Shown: positions 42,731 through 52,083 of the stretch, piece after piece
Position numbering within the stretch: the stretch's first letter is position 1
How the letters are laid out: every line of letters starts with the position of its first letter
NCBI GenBank assembly: GCA_963713505.1
Contig: CAVQMC010000004.1
Coordinates: 186,001-250,000, forward strand
From: CAVQMC01 sp963713505
GTDB lineage: Bacteria; Bacteroidota; Ignavibacteria; Ignavibacteriales; Ignavibacteriaceae
DNA length: 64,000 nt
Direction of reading: 5' to 3'
The notes under the pieces: model-generated
The model's input: only the letters and a program-made list of their open reading frames with translations
The model's database searches: none
Told to the model about the DNA's origin: nothing
Position numbers and translations under genes: made by a program

Positions 42731-43924
42731 ATGATAAGAAAAATCTTTTTTATTTTAATTATTTCTATATCAGGAATAACTTTAGCTCAACCGAGATTTT
42801 TAGAATTTAAAAGTTATCAGGAGTTGAAACTTTTAGACAGCATAAATGTAAATGAAAATTCTCAGTTTGTTATAAAAGATAAATTAACTGACTGGTCACA
42901 TAATTTTAACGACCTTTCTTATATTATGGCAATCTATGAAGATATCTCTGTCTCAGGCGGAACCACCAAATTCAGTAAAAATTTAGGCGGCTATGAATAT
43001 GACCATGGAAATTTAATTTCATATCAAACTCCTATTGGAACAATTCAGCCAAATGTTTTACCCGGAAACAATCCTGGCGATTATGAAATTGAAACTACTG
43101 CATCATTAAATCAAATTGGCAAATATTATTATGTTGCTATCATAAAAGGAAAAAGCGAACGTGGAAATTATTATGAAGATGCTGGTTACTGGATAGTAAC
43201 ATGCAACCTTCAAACTGTAAAATCATCTCTCGAAGCATTCAACATTTTAAAAGAATATCATTTCGGCGAAAATGTGAGTTTCAGTTTTTCAGTTGACGGT
43301 TTTGATAATTTAAAAGAATATTCATATAGGATTTTTGAAGGTGATAGTAAAAAGGAAATATTTTCAGGATTAGGTTCATATGTTTCGTTAGATTTTTTAA
43401 CACAAAATCCCACTAAGGTTGGAAAATCATTTGTTATAGAAGGTTATTACAGCGGTAGAATTTTGAAATTCTTTAATCCTCAAATTTCTGCTATCGACTC
43501 AACAGTTTGGGCATTTAAATTAGTAAAACCGGATAATTTTCAGGAAAAAACTTTATGGATGCCGCAAAGCGAATTCCAAGATTTGGATAATAATGATGTC
43601 GTTGATGCACTAGATATGAATCAAGGTGATTCTAGACAATTTCGCTTTAACTATTACACCAAACAGAAAACAAAAGATTTGGTGATTTTACCTGAAATGA
43701 AGGATGTTGTTGTTAAAAGCGTACCTTTTGATTTCCTTTCAAGAATTTCTCAAAATTACAAAATTTATCCTGATGGACTATACCAAGTATTGGAGATAAT
43801 TCCAAATCAAACTTTTTTAGAAAGTATTCCTGGTGATGAAGTTAGAAAAGTTTCAATTGAAATTGATTTTACCACTCAATTCGGTGAATCAAAAAGATTG
43901 AAATATGAAGCATTTGTTTTTTAA
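42731..43924 (+). CDS. exported multi-domain beta protein of unknown function
   Basis: A 397-residue protein with a Sec signal (1-20, cleavage near TLAQ) and no other membrane helix. It seems to contain two or three beta-sandwich domains: about 45-170 (SYIMAIYEDISVSGGTTKF...KYYYVAIIKGKSERGNYYEDAGYWIVT), 170-270 (FSFSVDGFDNLKEYSYRIFEGDS) and 290-397. In size and fold type it could play the role of a periplasmic arm, like the D2-D4 domains of GldM. No recognised family or catalytic motif. Third gene of the operon. Confidence 0.62.
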   Translation: MIRKIFFILIISISGITLAQPRFLEFKSYQELKLLDSINVNENSQFVIKDKLTDWSHNFNDLSYIMAIYEDISVSGGTTKFSKNLGGYEYDHGNLISYQTPIGTIQPNVLPGNNPGDYEIETTASLNQIGKYYYVAIIKGKSERGNYYEDAGYWIVTCNLQTVKSSLEAFNILKEYHFGENVSFSFSVDGFDNLKEYSYRIFEGDSKKEIFSGLGSYVSLDFLTQNPTKVGKSFVIEGYYSGRILKFFNPQISAIDSTVWAFKLVKPDNFQEKTLWMPQSEFQDLDNNDVVDALDMNQGDSRQFRFNYYTKQKTKDLVILPEMKDVVVKSVPFDFLSRISQNYKIYPDGLYQVLEIIPNQTFLESIPGDEVRKVSIEIDFTTQFGESKRLKYEAFVF

Positions 43925-43947
43925 AAGATTTTAAAAGTGAAAACACT

Positions 43948-44808
43948 ATGAGATTATTCAGTATTATTTTAATATTCTTTACCATTATTATCTTTTCCGA
44001 AAGTACATTTTCACAAATTGTACGAAGACCAGAAAAAATTCAAAAAGAAGAAGATAATCCTTTCGAATTAAATTACGGATTAAAATTAGATACAAGATAT
44101 ATTTGGCGTGGATTAGATCTTGCTAATTCACCTGCAATAATTCCCTTTGGCAAAATTACTTATGTCGGCCTGGAGTTTGGAATAATTGGAGTTTATGCAT
44201 TAAATGAAGCTGTTCCCAAAAATAAAGACTTTTTGTTAACCAATACAGTACAAGTAGCTTATAATAAAATAGAACTCCATTTAGGCTATTCAATACCTTC
44301 GAAAGTTGGAACTTTCTCTACTCACATAGTTGACTATCTTTTCCCATATTCCAGAATAAGATATGTCGATTCTTTGGGACACATAAGATATAAATCTCCC
44401 GATTACTTGGATTTTCAGGGCGGCGGAACAGGAACGCATAATCTGGAAGTTAATGTAAGCTATGAAGGTCCCGAAGTTTTCCCGATTAAATTATTTTACG
44501 CATATAACTTTTTTAACGATGTTGATTATTCATGGTATGTTGAAGCCGGTTACAGGTTTAGAATTACAACCGAACATTTCGATGTATTCATAGGCGGAAC
44601 AAGAGGCCCCTCAGCATGGTACGGAATTATGAAATCAGACGGATCTCCTTCTAAAGATTATGGTGTAATTAATGCCGGGTTTGGTTGGAATAAGGTCTTT
44701 CCAATTGATAATACCTTTTCTCTTCCCGTAGGTTTCCGGTTTATTTATAATGCATTTAACGAAAATAATTATGTAGTATTATCTCTTGGATTAAATATTC
44801 ACGGTTAG
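43948..44808 (+). CDS. outer-membrane beta-barrel protein (TorF/Gcw_chp-like)
   Basis: A 286-residue exported protein with a signal peptide (1-23, ending STFSQ) and alternating amphipathic strands to the C-terminus, which ends VVLSLGLNIHG. The segment GLKLDTRYIWRGLDLANSPAIIPFGKITYVGLEFGIIGVYALN (about 45-88) resembles the start of Gcw_chp/TorF putative porins, whose hallmark is a Y-x-W-R-G motif. It would form a 10- to 14-strand barrel in the outer membrane. It closes the operon and provides an outer-membrane element for the inner-membrane pair and the periplasmic protein. Confidence 0.7.
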   Translation: MRLFSIILIFFTIIIFSESTFSQIVRRPEKIQKEEDNPFELNYGLKLDTRYIWRGLDLANSPAIIPFGKITYVGLEFGIIGVYALNEAVPKNKDFLLTNTVQVAYNKIELHLGYSIPSKVGTFSTHIVDYLFPYSRIRYVDSLGHIRYKSPDYLDFQGGGTGTHNLEVNVSYEGPEVFPIKLFYAYNFFNDVDYSWYVEAGYRFRITTEHFDVFIGGTRGPSAWYGIMKSDGSPSKDYGVINAGFGWNKVFPIDNTFSLPVGFRFIYNAFNENNYVVLSLGLNIHG

Positions 44809-44825
44809 TTAATTACTCGAAGTTC

Positions 44826-45623
44826 TTAATTTTCCGCATCGTAGTTTAAAATAGAATTTAACCATTTTTCTATTTCTTTAAAATCCATCCCTTTTCGTTT
44901 ATGATAATCCAGAACTTGGTCTTTTCCAATCTTTCCAACATTAAAATATTTTGCGTGCGGATTTGCAAAGAATAATCCGCTAACTGAAGCCGGAGGATTC
45001 ATTGCTAATGTTTCGGTTAATTCTATTCCTGTATTTTCCGAAGCATTCAACAGATCAAATATTATTAATTTCTCTGTATGATCAGGCTGAGCCGGATAAC
45101 CCGGAGCAGGCCTAATTCCCTGATATTTTTCTTTTATCAAATCATCATTGGATAAGTTTTCATCTTTCTTATAACCCCAATAATTCTTTCTAATCTCAGA
45201 ATGTAAATATTCTGCAAAAGCCTCCGCCAATCTATCCGCTAAAGCTTTTACTAAAATTGCATTATAATCATCATGTTCTTTTTCATATTCATTAACCAAC
45301 TCTTTGGAACCGATTCCCGCCGTAACTGCAAATGCTCCAATGTAATCTTTTATTCGGCTTTCTTTTGGTGCAATAAAATCAGCAAGTGCAAGGTTAGGTA
45401 AATTATCCGATTTTATAGTTTGTGATCGCAATGTATGTAAAACTCTTTTTACACCCTTTCTGCTGTCATCATTATATATTTCTATATCGTCTGTCCCGAC
45501 GGAGTTGGCAGGGAAAATTCCATAAACACCATTCGCTTTTATAAGAGAATTTTCAATAATATTATCAAGTAGATAATTAGCATCTTCAAATAATTTTTTA
45601 GCTTCTTCTACCGAATTTTTCAC
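44826..45623 (-). CDS. metH: methionine synthase MetH, C-terminal activation-domain fragment
   Basis: A 265-codon frame carrying the AdoMet-binding reactivation domain of MetH: AKKLFEDANYLLDNIIENSLIKANGVYGIFPANSV, LALADFIAPKESRIKDYIGAFAVTAG, then the AdoMet motif IRPAPGYPAQPDHTEKLIIFDLL and NPPASVSGLFFANPHAKYFNVGKIGKDQVLDY. This domain normally is the end of the same polypeptide, restoring oxidised cobalamin with AdoMet and flavodoxin. Here it is out of frame by one base with the upstream part. Removing one base in the run at 45613-45620 restores EKSVEEAKKLFED and a 1234-residue MetH. The start shown is a GTG inside the overlap and is probably not used. Confidence 0.88.
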   Translation of the reverse strand: MKNSVEEAKKLFEDANYLLDNIIENSLIKANGVYGIFPANSVGTDDIEIYNDDSRKGVKRVLHTLRSQTIKSDNLPNLALADFIAPKESRIKDYIGAFAVTAGIGSKELVNEYEKEHDDYNAILVKALADRLAEAFAEYLHSEIRKNYWGYKKDENLSNDDLIKEKYQGIRPAPGYPAQPDHTEKLIIFDLLNASENTGIELTETLAMNPPASVSGLFFANPHAKYFNVGKIGKDQVLDYHKRKGMDFKEIEKWLNSILNYDAEN

Positions 45624-48531
45624 TATTTAATATTTCGGGATATTTACCTTTCATTTCCCAAGTTAAAAAGAAGGGCGTCCAGTCAATAAATTCTTTCAGT
45701 TTACTTAAGGGGAAATTGGAAAGTGTTTGAACACCTAATTTTGAAGGTTTAATTATTTTTTCTTTATCCCAATCTATTTTTAATCTATTTTCTCTTGCTG
45801 AATTTAAATCCAGGTAATTTCCTTTTTCTTGTTCTTTTAAATGATTTTCTCTTACTTTTGAGTATTCTGCTTTTATTTTCTCACTGAAATTTTTACTAAT
45901 TTTTTCATCCTTATTAATTAGATTGCTGACTACAGGAACACTTCTCGAAGCATCAAGTACGTGAACCGTTGGTCCGCTGTAATTGGGAGCTATTTTTACA
46001 GCTGTGTGGACTTTGGAAGTTGTAGCACCGCCGATAAGTAAAGGTATTTTCATTCCAAGACGTTCCATCTCTTTTGCAACATGAACCATTTCGTCTAATG
46101 AGGGAGTTATTAATCCGCTTAATCCAATTATATCGGCTTTTTCCTCCCGAGCTTTTTTCAAAATTACGTCTGAGTGAACCATTACACCAAGATCAACCAC
46201 ATTATAATTATTGCATCCAAGAACAACACCAACAATATTTTTACCGATATCATGCACGTCCCCTTTAACTGTTGCCATTAAAATTTTACCGGCTTCTCTG
46301 GTGTCATTGGCTTTTTGTTTTTCTGCTTCAATATAAGGAATAAGATATGCAACAGCTTTTTTCATAACTCTTGCACTTTTAACTACTTGGGGCAAGAACA
46401 TTTTTCCTGATCCGAATAAATCTCCAACTACATTCATTCCGTCCATTAATGGACCTTCAATTACTTCAATTGGTTGTTCATAAGTTTTTCGAGCTTCTTC
46501 AACATCTTTTTCTATATAATCAACAATACCTTTTATTAAAGCATGTTTTAAACGTTCTTGAACGGAATCATTTCTCCATTCTTCCGTCTTTTCTTGAGAT
46601 TTATCTTTTTGTTTTACTTTTTCTGCAAACTCAACCAATTTTTCGGTTGCATCTTTTTTCCTATTAAAAATTACATCTTCGACTAAAACCAAAAGATCTT
46701 TGGGAATTTCCTCATAAATTTCTAATTGTCCCGCATTAACAATTCCCATGTCCATTCCGGCTTTTATTGCTTGGAAAAGAAATGCAGCATGCATTGCTTC
46801 TCTAACAACATTATTTCCACGGAAAGAAAACGAAAGATTACTGACTCCGCCGCTGACTTTAGTAAACGGAAGATTTTGTTTAATCCATCTCACAGTTTCG
46901 ATATAATCAACGGCATAATTATTATGTTCTTCTATCCCTGTAGCTATAGCCAAAATATTAGGATCAAAAATTATATCTTGAGGCAAAAACCCTACTTCTT
47001 CAGTTAATATTTTATAAGCTCTCTTACAAATTTCTATTCTTCTTTCAAATGTATCGGCCTGTCCTTTTTCATCAAATGCCATAACGATTACAGCAGCACC
47101 GTAATTAAGTATTTTATTTGCATGATCCTTAAAAACTTTTTCGCCTTCTTTTAAACTAATTGAATTTACAATACCTTTTCCTTGTAAACATTTTAAACCG
47201 GCTTCTATAACTGTCCATTTAGATGAATCTATCATAATTGGAAGCTTTGCAATATCAGGTTCTGAGGCAAGAAGATTTAAAAATTTTGTCATTACTTTCT
47301 CTGACTCAAGCATTCCCTCGTCCATGTTTACATCAAGGACTTGAGCGCCGCCTTCAACCTGATCTTTTGCAACAGATAAAGCTTCATCAAGTTTTTCTTC
47401 TTTAATTAATCTGGCAAATTTCTTAGATCCGGTTACATTAGTTCTTTCGCCTATATTCATGAAATTAGAATCGGGCCTGAGAATTATAGGTTCCATTCCG
47501 CTTAAACGTAAATAGTTCTTTTGTACAGAAGGAACTCGAGGCTTATAATTTTTAACTATATCAGAAATTGCTTTTATGTGATCGGGAGTAGTTCCGCAGC
47601 ATCCGCCGACAATATTAACAAATCCGTTTTTTAAAAAGTCATCCAGAACAATAGACATTGACTTGGGAGTTTCATCATAGCCGCCCATTTCATTTGGTAA
47701 TCCCGCGTTAGGATAAACCGATAAAAATTTATCCGAAATATTCGATAGATCCTCAACGAATGGGCGCATCTGTTTTGCACCGAGTGCACAATTCAATCCA
47801 ACACTTAACATATTTTTTGTATGAGAAATTGAAATGTAAAAGGCTTCAACAGTTTGTCCTGATAAAGTTCTTCCGCTTTGATCTACAATAGTTCCAGAAA
47901 TCATTATTGGTGTTTCTAGATTTTTTTCATCTAGGTATTTTTGGCAGGCAAAAATTGCAGATTTAGCATTTAACGTATCAAAAATTGTTTCGATCAATAA
48001 AATATCAACTCCGCCGTCAATTAATCCTCTTGCCTGTTCATAATATGCATTTACCATTTCATCAAAAGTAACCGCGCGAAAACCGGGATCATTTACATTC
48101 GGAGAAAGCGACAGCATCTTGTTTGTCGGTCCTAAAGCTCCGGCCACGAATCTAGGTTTATCCGGAGTGATTGAATTGAATTCCTCTGCTACTTCTTTAG
48201 CTATTTTAGCAGCTGTATAATTAATTTGATACGTAAATTCTTCTGTTTTGTAATCAGCCTGAGATATTGGATTTGCATTAAAAGTATTTGTTTCAATAAT
48301 ATCAGCACCTGCATTAAAATATTCTCTGTGTATGTTTTTAATTTTTTCCGGCTGAGTAAGAGATAATAAATCGTTATTTCCTTTTAAATCTTTTGGATGA
48401 TCCTTAAATCTTTTACCGCGAAAATCATCATCTGATAAATTATAACGCTGAATCATTGTTCCCATTGCTCCATCCAAAACAAGGATTCTTTCTCGCAAAA
48501 TTTCTTGTAGTTCTTTTAATGTTACGGACAT
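45598..48531 (-). CDS. metH: cobalamin-dependent methionine synthase MetH (N-terminal three domains)
   Basis: A 977-residue frame holding the homocysteine, pterin and cobalamin modules. Homocysteine domain (about 10-320): LDGAMGTMIQRY, ETNTFNAN and the zinc pair GGCCGTTPDHI near 310. Pterin domain (about 355-610): NIGERTNVTGSKKFARLI. Cobalamin domain (about 650-890): cap then DVHDIGKNIVG with the axial His, and IGLSGLITPSLDEM. The frame then enters the activation domain (DWTPFFLTWEMKGKYPEI) and stops prematurely through a one-base frameshift. The enzyme methylates homocysteine from methyl-tetrahydrofolate. No cobalamin riboswitch is visible upstream. Confidence 0.93.
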   Translation of the reverse strand: MSVTLKELQEILRERILVLDGAMGTMIQRYNLSDDDFRGKRFKDHPKDLKGNNDLLSLTQPEKIKNIHREYFNAGADIIETNTFNANPISQADYKTEEFTYQINYTAAKIAKEVAEEFNSITPDKPRFVAGALGPTNKMLSLSPNVNDPGFRAVTFDEMVNAYYEQARGLIDGGVDILLIETIFDTLNAKSAIFACQKYLDEKNLETPIMISGTIVDQSGRTLSGQTVEAFYISISHTKNMLSVGLNCALGAKQMRPFVEDLSNISDKFLSVYPNAGLPNEMGGYDETPKSMSIVLDDFLKNGFVNIVGGCCGTTPDHIKAISDIVKNYKPRVPSVQKNYLRLSGMEPIILRPDSNFMNIGERTNVTGSKKFARLIKEEKLDEALSVAKDQVEGGAQVLDVNMDEGMLESEKVMTKFLNLLASEPDIAKLPIMIDSSKWTVIEAGLKCLQGKGIVNSISLKEGEKVFKDHANKILNYGAAVIVMAFDEKGQADTFERRIEICKRAYKILTEEVGFLPQDIIFDPNILAIATGIEEHNNYAVDYIETVRWIKQNLPFTKVSGGVSNLSFSFRGNNVVREAMHAAFLFQAIKAGMDMGIVNAGQLEIYEEIPKDLLVLVEDVIFNRKKDATEKLVEFAEKVKQKDKSQEKTEEWRNDSVQERLKHALIKGIVDYIEKDVEEARKTYEQPIEVIEGPLMDGMNVVGDLFGSGKMFLPQVVKSARVMKKAVAYLIPYIEAEKQKANDTREAGKILMATVKGDVHDIGKNIVGVVLGCNNYNVVDLGVMVHSDVILKKAREEKADIIGLSGLITPSLDEMVHVAKEMERLGMKIPLLIGGATTSKVHTAVKIAPNYSGPTVHVLDASRSVPVVSNLINKDEKISKNFSEKIKAEYSKVRENHLKEQEKGNYLDLNSARENRLKIDWDKEKIIKPSKLGVQTLSNFPLSKLKEFIDWTPFFLTWEMKGKYPEILNSEKFGRRS

Positions 48532-48657
48532 TTTTATTTATACTCTCAAATTCATTTGAAAATTATACAGTAGAAAATGCTTTAATTGTAAAGGAAAACA
48601 AATATAATTAAATTAGCATCATTATAAAATAACTTTAATTATTTACAGGTACGTTAA

Positions 48658-49629
48658 ATGATAGTCGTTACAGGTGCAGCAGGTTTTATCGGAAGTGCAA
48701 TTGTATGGAAATTAAATAAACTTGGCAAAAATAAAATAATTATAGTAGACGAATTAGGAAATACTGAAAAATGGAAAAATCTGGTTGGGTTAGATTTTGA
48801 AGATTATATCAATAAAGATGAATTTATACATGACCTGGAAAAAGGTTTCGGATTTAAGATTGATGCAATTATTCATATGGGAGCTAATTCATCAACAACA
48901 GAAACAGATGCCGATTTTTTAATGAATAATAATTATGAGTATACAAAAAAATTAGCAAAATATTGTGTTTCCAATAATATCCGTTTTATTTATGCTTCTT
49001 CTGCCGCAACTTACGGAGACGGTTCGCTAGGTTTTGATGATGATGAAAAACTAAGTTACAAACTTCAGCCGTTAAACATGTACGGATATTCTAAAAATAT
49101 TTTTGATAAATACGCTTTGAAGCATGGAATGCTTGAAAAAATTGTAGGTATAAAATATTTTAATGTTTATGGACCAAATGAGTTTCATAAAGGTGATATG
49201 CGCAGTGTAGTCCATAAAGCCTTTGAACAAATACTGCAAACTGGAAAAGTTAAATTATTTAAATCCGGAAATCCTAAGTACAAAGACGGCGAACAAATGC
49301 GCGACTTTATTTATATTAAAGATGCTGTTGATATGACTTTGTATTTTTTAGATAAACCGAATGTAAACGGATTATTTAACGTCGGCAGCGGAAAAGCAAG
49401 AACATGGAATGACTTAGTTAATTCAATTTTTAATGCGATGGATAAAAAGACTAACATAGAATATATTGATCTGCCCGCGCATCTGGCTGAAAAATATCAA
49501 TACTTTACGGAAGCTAAATTGGATAGAATAAAAAAAGCCGGTTACCCAAATCCAATTTCTTCTTTGGAAGAAGGAGTAACCGACTATGTAAAAAATTATT
49601 TACTAGGGAAAAAATATCTGGGAATTTAA
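48658..49629 (+). CDS. rfaD: ADP-L-glycero-D-manno-heptose-6-epimerase
   Basis: A 323-residue SDR-superfamily epimerase making the heptose precursor of the LPS inner core. The NADP motif GAAGFIG is at 6-12, followed by the family-specific VDELGNTEKWKNLVGLDFEDYI at 31-52. Catalytic segments SSAATYGDGSLGFDD and Y-x3-K (MYGYSKNIFD) are present, as is KYFNVYGPNEFHKGDMRSVV. Length is normal (about 310-320). It implies LPS with a heptose core. It is divergent from metH and convergent with the acidic protein gene. Confidence 0.93.
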   Translation: MIVVTGAAGFIGSAIVWKLNKLGKNKIIIVDELGNTEKWKNLVGLDFEDYINKDEFIHDLEKGFGFKIDAIIHMGANSSTTETDADFLMNNNYEYTKKLAKYCVSNNIRFIYASSAATYGDGSLGFDDDEKLSYKLQPLNMYGYSKNIFDKYALKHGMLEKIVGIKYFNVYGPNEFHKGDMRSVVHKAFEQILQTGKVKLFKSGNPKYKDGEQMRDFIYIKDAVDMTLYFLDKPNVNGLFNVGSGKARTWNDLVNSIFNAMDKKTNIEYIDLPAHLAEKYQYFTEAKLDRIKKAGYPNPISSLEEGVTDYVKNYLLGKKYLGI

Positions 49630-49632
49630 ACC

Positions 49633-49947
49633 TCAGTTATACGGAATTTCATCATCGTCTTCGAATAGATCATCATCTTCATCGAAATCAAAATCATCCT
49701 CTATATTTTCTTCATCCGGTTCGTCTTTTAATAAATCATCATCATCGTCAAATTCATCCTCATCATCTTTATAGTAATCATCATCTTCATCATAATCATC
49801 TTCGTCATCATCTGCGGAACCCAGATAAAGGTTTAGTGTATCCACATCTTCATTACCGGTAACCGGTATCCCGAGTTCAAGACATTCTTCGATTAATTCT
49901 TCTCTAGTTTTTTCATTTTCTTCCGGGATATTACTAATTTCATTCAT
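49633..49947 (-). CDS. highly acidic low-complexity protein
   Basis: A 104-residue protein. Residues 1-45 are ordinary (REELIEECLELGIPVTGNEDVDTLNLYL, similar to a short SAP-like or helix-turn-helix segment). From about 46 to the end it is almost entirely Asp, Glu and Tyr/Phe, including long D/E runs, giving a very low isoelectric point. Such tails act as nucleic-acid mimics, chaperones for basic proteins or disordered linkers. A GGAGG site precedes the ATG, supporting expression. No family recognised. Confidence 0.65.
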   Translation of the reverse strand: MNEISNIPEENEKTREELIEECLELGIPVTGNEDVDTLNLYLGSADDDEDDYDEDDDYYKDDEDEFDDDDDLLKDEPDEENIEDDFDFDEDDDLFEDDDEIPYN

Positions 49948-50162
49948 TCTAAATGAATTCCTCCTTAAGTATATTAGTTTAATTAGTAAAATATATATAA
50001 GTAAATATTTTCAAAAAAAAATTAATTGCCAAACCTTTTATTAAAAAATATTTTTTAAGTTAAAAGGTTCAAAAAATAATATTGTTAATTTCTTCTAAGA
50101 AAACTTAATTTAGGTTTTAATAATTGTCAATACATTTGTTAATCAAAACGGATAATTAATAT

Positions 50163-50627
50163 ATGAAACTTGCAACATTGTGCTATGTGATAGACCGAAA
50201 AACGAAAAAAACTTTAATGATTCATAGAATAAAAAAAGAAAACGATTATCATGAAGGAAAATGGAACGGTTTGGGCGGAAAATTTGAAGAAGGTGAAAGT
50301 CCCGAAGATTGCGCAATTAGAGAAGTTTTAGAAGAATCCGGATTAACTATAAAAAATCCTAAACTGCATGGTTTTATTTCTTTTCCTTTATTTGACGGAA
50401 AAGAAGATTGGTATGTTTTTGTTTTTACGGCAGATAATTTTAAAGGAAATTTGATTGACTCACCGGAAGGTAAATTGAAATGGATAGAAAACGATAAAGT
50501 CACAAGTTTAAACCTTTGGGAAGGCGATAAAATTTTTCTCGATTGGCTTTATCAGGATAAATTTTTCAGCGCCAAGTTTATTTATCAATCCGGTTCTTTA
50601 AGTGATTATGAAGTTCATTTTTATTAA
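50163..50627 (+). CDS. Nudix hydrolase (MutT/8-oxo-dGTPase type)
   Basis: A 154-residue Nudix enzyme. The full Nudix box G-x5-E-x7-R-E-x2-E-E-x-G is present in GGKFEEGESPEDCAIREVLEESGL at about 38-61. The N-terminus (LATLCYVIDRKTKKTLMIHR) and KEDWYVFVFTADNFKG resemble 8-oxo-dGTP diphosphatases (MTH1-like) that clean oxidised nucleotides. It lies 18 bp before a uracil-DNA-glycosylase-like gene, so the two may form a small DNA-protection unit. Confidence 0.9.
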   Translation: MKLATLCYVIDRKTKKTLMIHRIKKENDYHEGKWNGLGGKFEEGESPEDCAIREVLEESGLTIKNPKLHGFISFPLFDGKEDWYVFVFTADNFKGNLIDSPEGKLKWIENDKVTSLNLWEGDKIFLDWLYQDKFFSAKFIYQSGSLSDYEVHFY

Positions 50628-50645
50628 AACTAACAATTATTTATA

Positions 50646-51326
50646 ATGATTACATTTTCTACTAAAGCATTAAGTTATTTTAATAATCTAGAAATTCCAC
50701 CTAAAAAACCAAAACACGTTGAGCTTTTAAACCCTTATAAATATAAGGAAGTAAGAAGTGTCGTTAATTCTTTCTTTAATAAATATTTTAACGATAATAA
50801 AAAACGTACTTATGTTTTAGGAATAAATCCGGGAAGGTTCGGCGGCGGAATTACCGGTATTCCATTTACAGATCCGGTCGCTTTAAGAGAAAACTGCGGA
50901 ATAGAAAATTCATTGGGAAATAAAAAAGAACTTTCAAGTGAATTTATCTATTTAATGATGGAAAAATACGGCGGAACTGAAAAATTTTATTCTGATTTTT
51001 ACATAAGTGCACTTTATCCATTAGCATTCATAAAAAACGGTAAAAACTATAATTATTATGATGAAAAAGAGCTTTGGAAATTCAGTAAACCTTTAATTGC
51101 CGAGTCAATTTCAGAACAAATTAATTTCGGATGTAATAAAAATGTTGTAATTTCACTTGGTAAAAAGAACGCGGAATATTTATCTAAAATAAATGAGGAA
51201 TATAATTTCTTTAAAGAGATAAAAATTCTTGAACATCCAAGATTTATAATGCAGTACAGAAGGAAAAAACTTAACGAATTTTTAGAAAAGTATATTAATA
51301 TATTAAATAATAATAAACCGGATTAA
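50646..51326 (+). CDS. uracil-DNA glycosylase superfamily protein (DUF4918/SMUG2-like)
   Basis: A 226-residue protein of the UDG superfamily. Motif 1 is LGINPGRFGGGITGIPFTDPVALRENCGI (about 58-86), close to the SMUG2/DUF4918 consensus. The region near SEFIYLMMEKYGG and YISALYPLAF follows, and motif 2 appears as HPRFIMQYRRK near 199-209. Such enzymes remove damaged pyrimidines from DNA; the motif-1 catalytic residue is Asn in INPGRFGGG, as in SMUG enzymes. It follows the Nudix gene closely and precedes the methyltransferase gene by four bases. Confidence 0.83.
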   Translation: MITFSTKALSYFNNLEIPPKKPKHVELLNPYKYKEVRSVVNSFFNKYFNDNKKRTYVLGINPGRFGGGITGIPFTDPVALRENCGIENSLGNKKELSSEFIYLMMEKYGGTEKFYSDFYISALYPLAFIKNGKNYNYYDEKELWKFSKPLIAESISEQINFGCNKNVVISLGKKNAEYLSKINEEYNFFKEIKILEHPRFIMQYRRKKLNEFLEKYINILNNNKPD

Positions 51327-51330
51327 AATA

Positions 51331-52053
51331 ATGAAAGCCGATTACGGAATAGACGCGCCGAATGTTATTATGAACTTATTTATTTTCGGAACTTTATGCA
51401 TTTTAATCGGAATACTTTTTCCCGAAATTCATATAACAAAATCAATTACACTTGTGAATACTGCATTTTTTGCCTGGGCAATTATTCTTTTTCTTGAAGG
51501 ACTTTTAATGTTTTTATACTCAAAGTTCGGAAAAGCAAAACACCGTGATAGAATTCTTAACATGGTCGATTGGAAAGGCAATGAATTTGTTTTAGATGTT
51601 GGAACTGGCGCAGGACTTTTAATGATAGGTGCAGCTAAAAAGTTAAACAGCGGCAAATCTTATGGGATAGATATTTGGAACAAAAAGGACTTAAGTAAAA
51701 ATACTTCCGAACAAACAATAAAAAATGCCGAGTTAGAAAAAGTATCTGATAAGATTGAGCTAAAAAATGAAAATATCACAAATCTTTCTTTTGAAGATAA
51801 CTATTTTGATGTTATCATAAGCAATCTATGTCTTCATAATATTTCAGGCAAAGAAAATCGTATGAAAGCTTGTGAAGAAATTAGCAGAGTATTAAAACCA
51901 AACGGGAAAGCAATAATCTCCGATATGAAATACATGAATGAATATAAATCGGCATTCGATTCTTTAGGACTGAGTTCCAAAATTTCAAAACCATTTTTAC
52001 TAAATACTTTTCCTCCTTTAAGAATTATTTCTGTCGAAAAGCCATCTACATAA
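51331..52053 (+). CDS. membrane-anchored class I SAM methyltransferase
   Basis: A 240-residue protein. Two N-terminal helices (about 11-28 and 37-62) anchor a SAM-dependent methyltransferase. Motif I is VLDVGTGAGLLMIGAAKKL (about 86-104), the acidic D in YGIDIW follows, and motif IV is FDVIISNLCLHNIS near 155. The end (EISRVLKPNGKAIISDMKY) is the usual motif VI region. This layout resembles small-molecule or lipid methylases. The gene starts four bases after the glycosylase stop, so the three genes from 50163 form one operon with the transporter 30 bp downstream possibly included. Confidence 0.85.
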   Translation: MKADYGIDAPNVIMNLFIFGTLCILIGILFPEIHITKSITLVNTAFFAWAIILFLEGLLMFLYSKFGKAKHRDRILNMVDWKGNEFVLDVGTGAGLLMIGAAKKLNSGKSYGIDIWNKKDLSKNTSEQTIKNAELEKVSDKIELKNENITNLSFEDNYFDVIISNLCLHNISGKENRMKACEEISRVLKPNGKAIISDMKYMNEYKSAFDSLGLSSKISKPFLLNTFPPLRIISVEKPST

Positions 52054-52083
52054 ATCACAAAACCATTTCAAATTTATCAATAA

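Noticed and set aside
42628..42810. 60-codon frame between the GldM-like and exported genes
   Set aside because: It overlaps both neighbours in another frame and has no coding character or ribosome site.
48532..48657. Possible cobalamin riboswitch upstream of metH
   Set aside because: Only 126 bases separate metH from rfaD and I could not find the conserved B12-box or the expected long folded aptamer.
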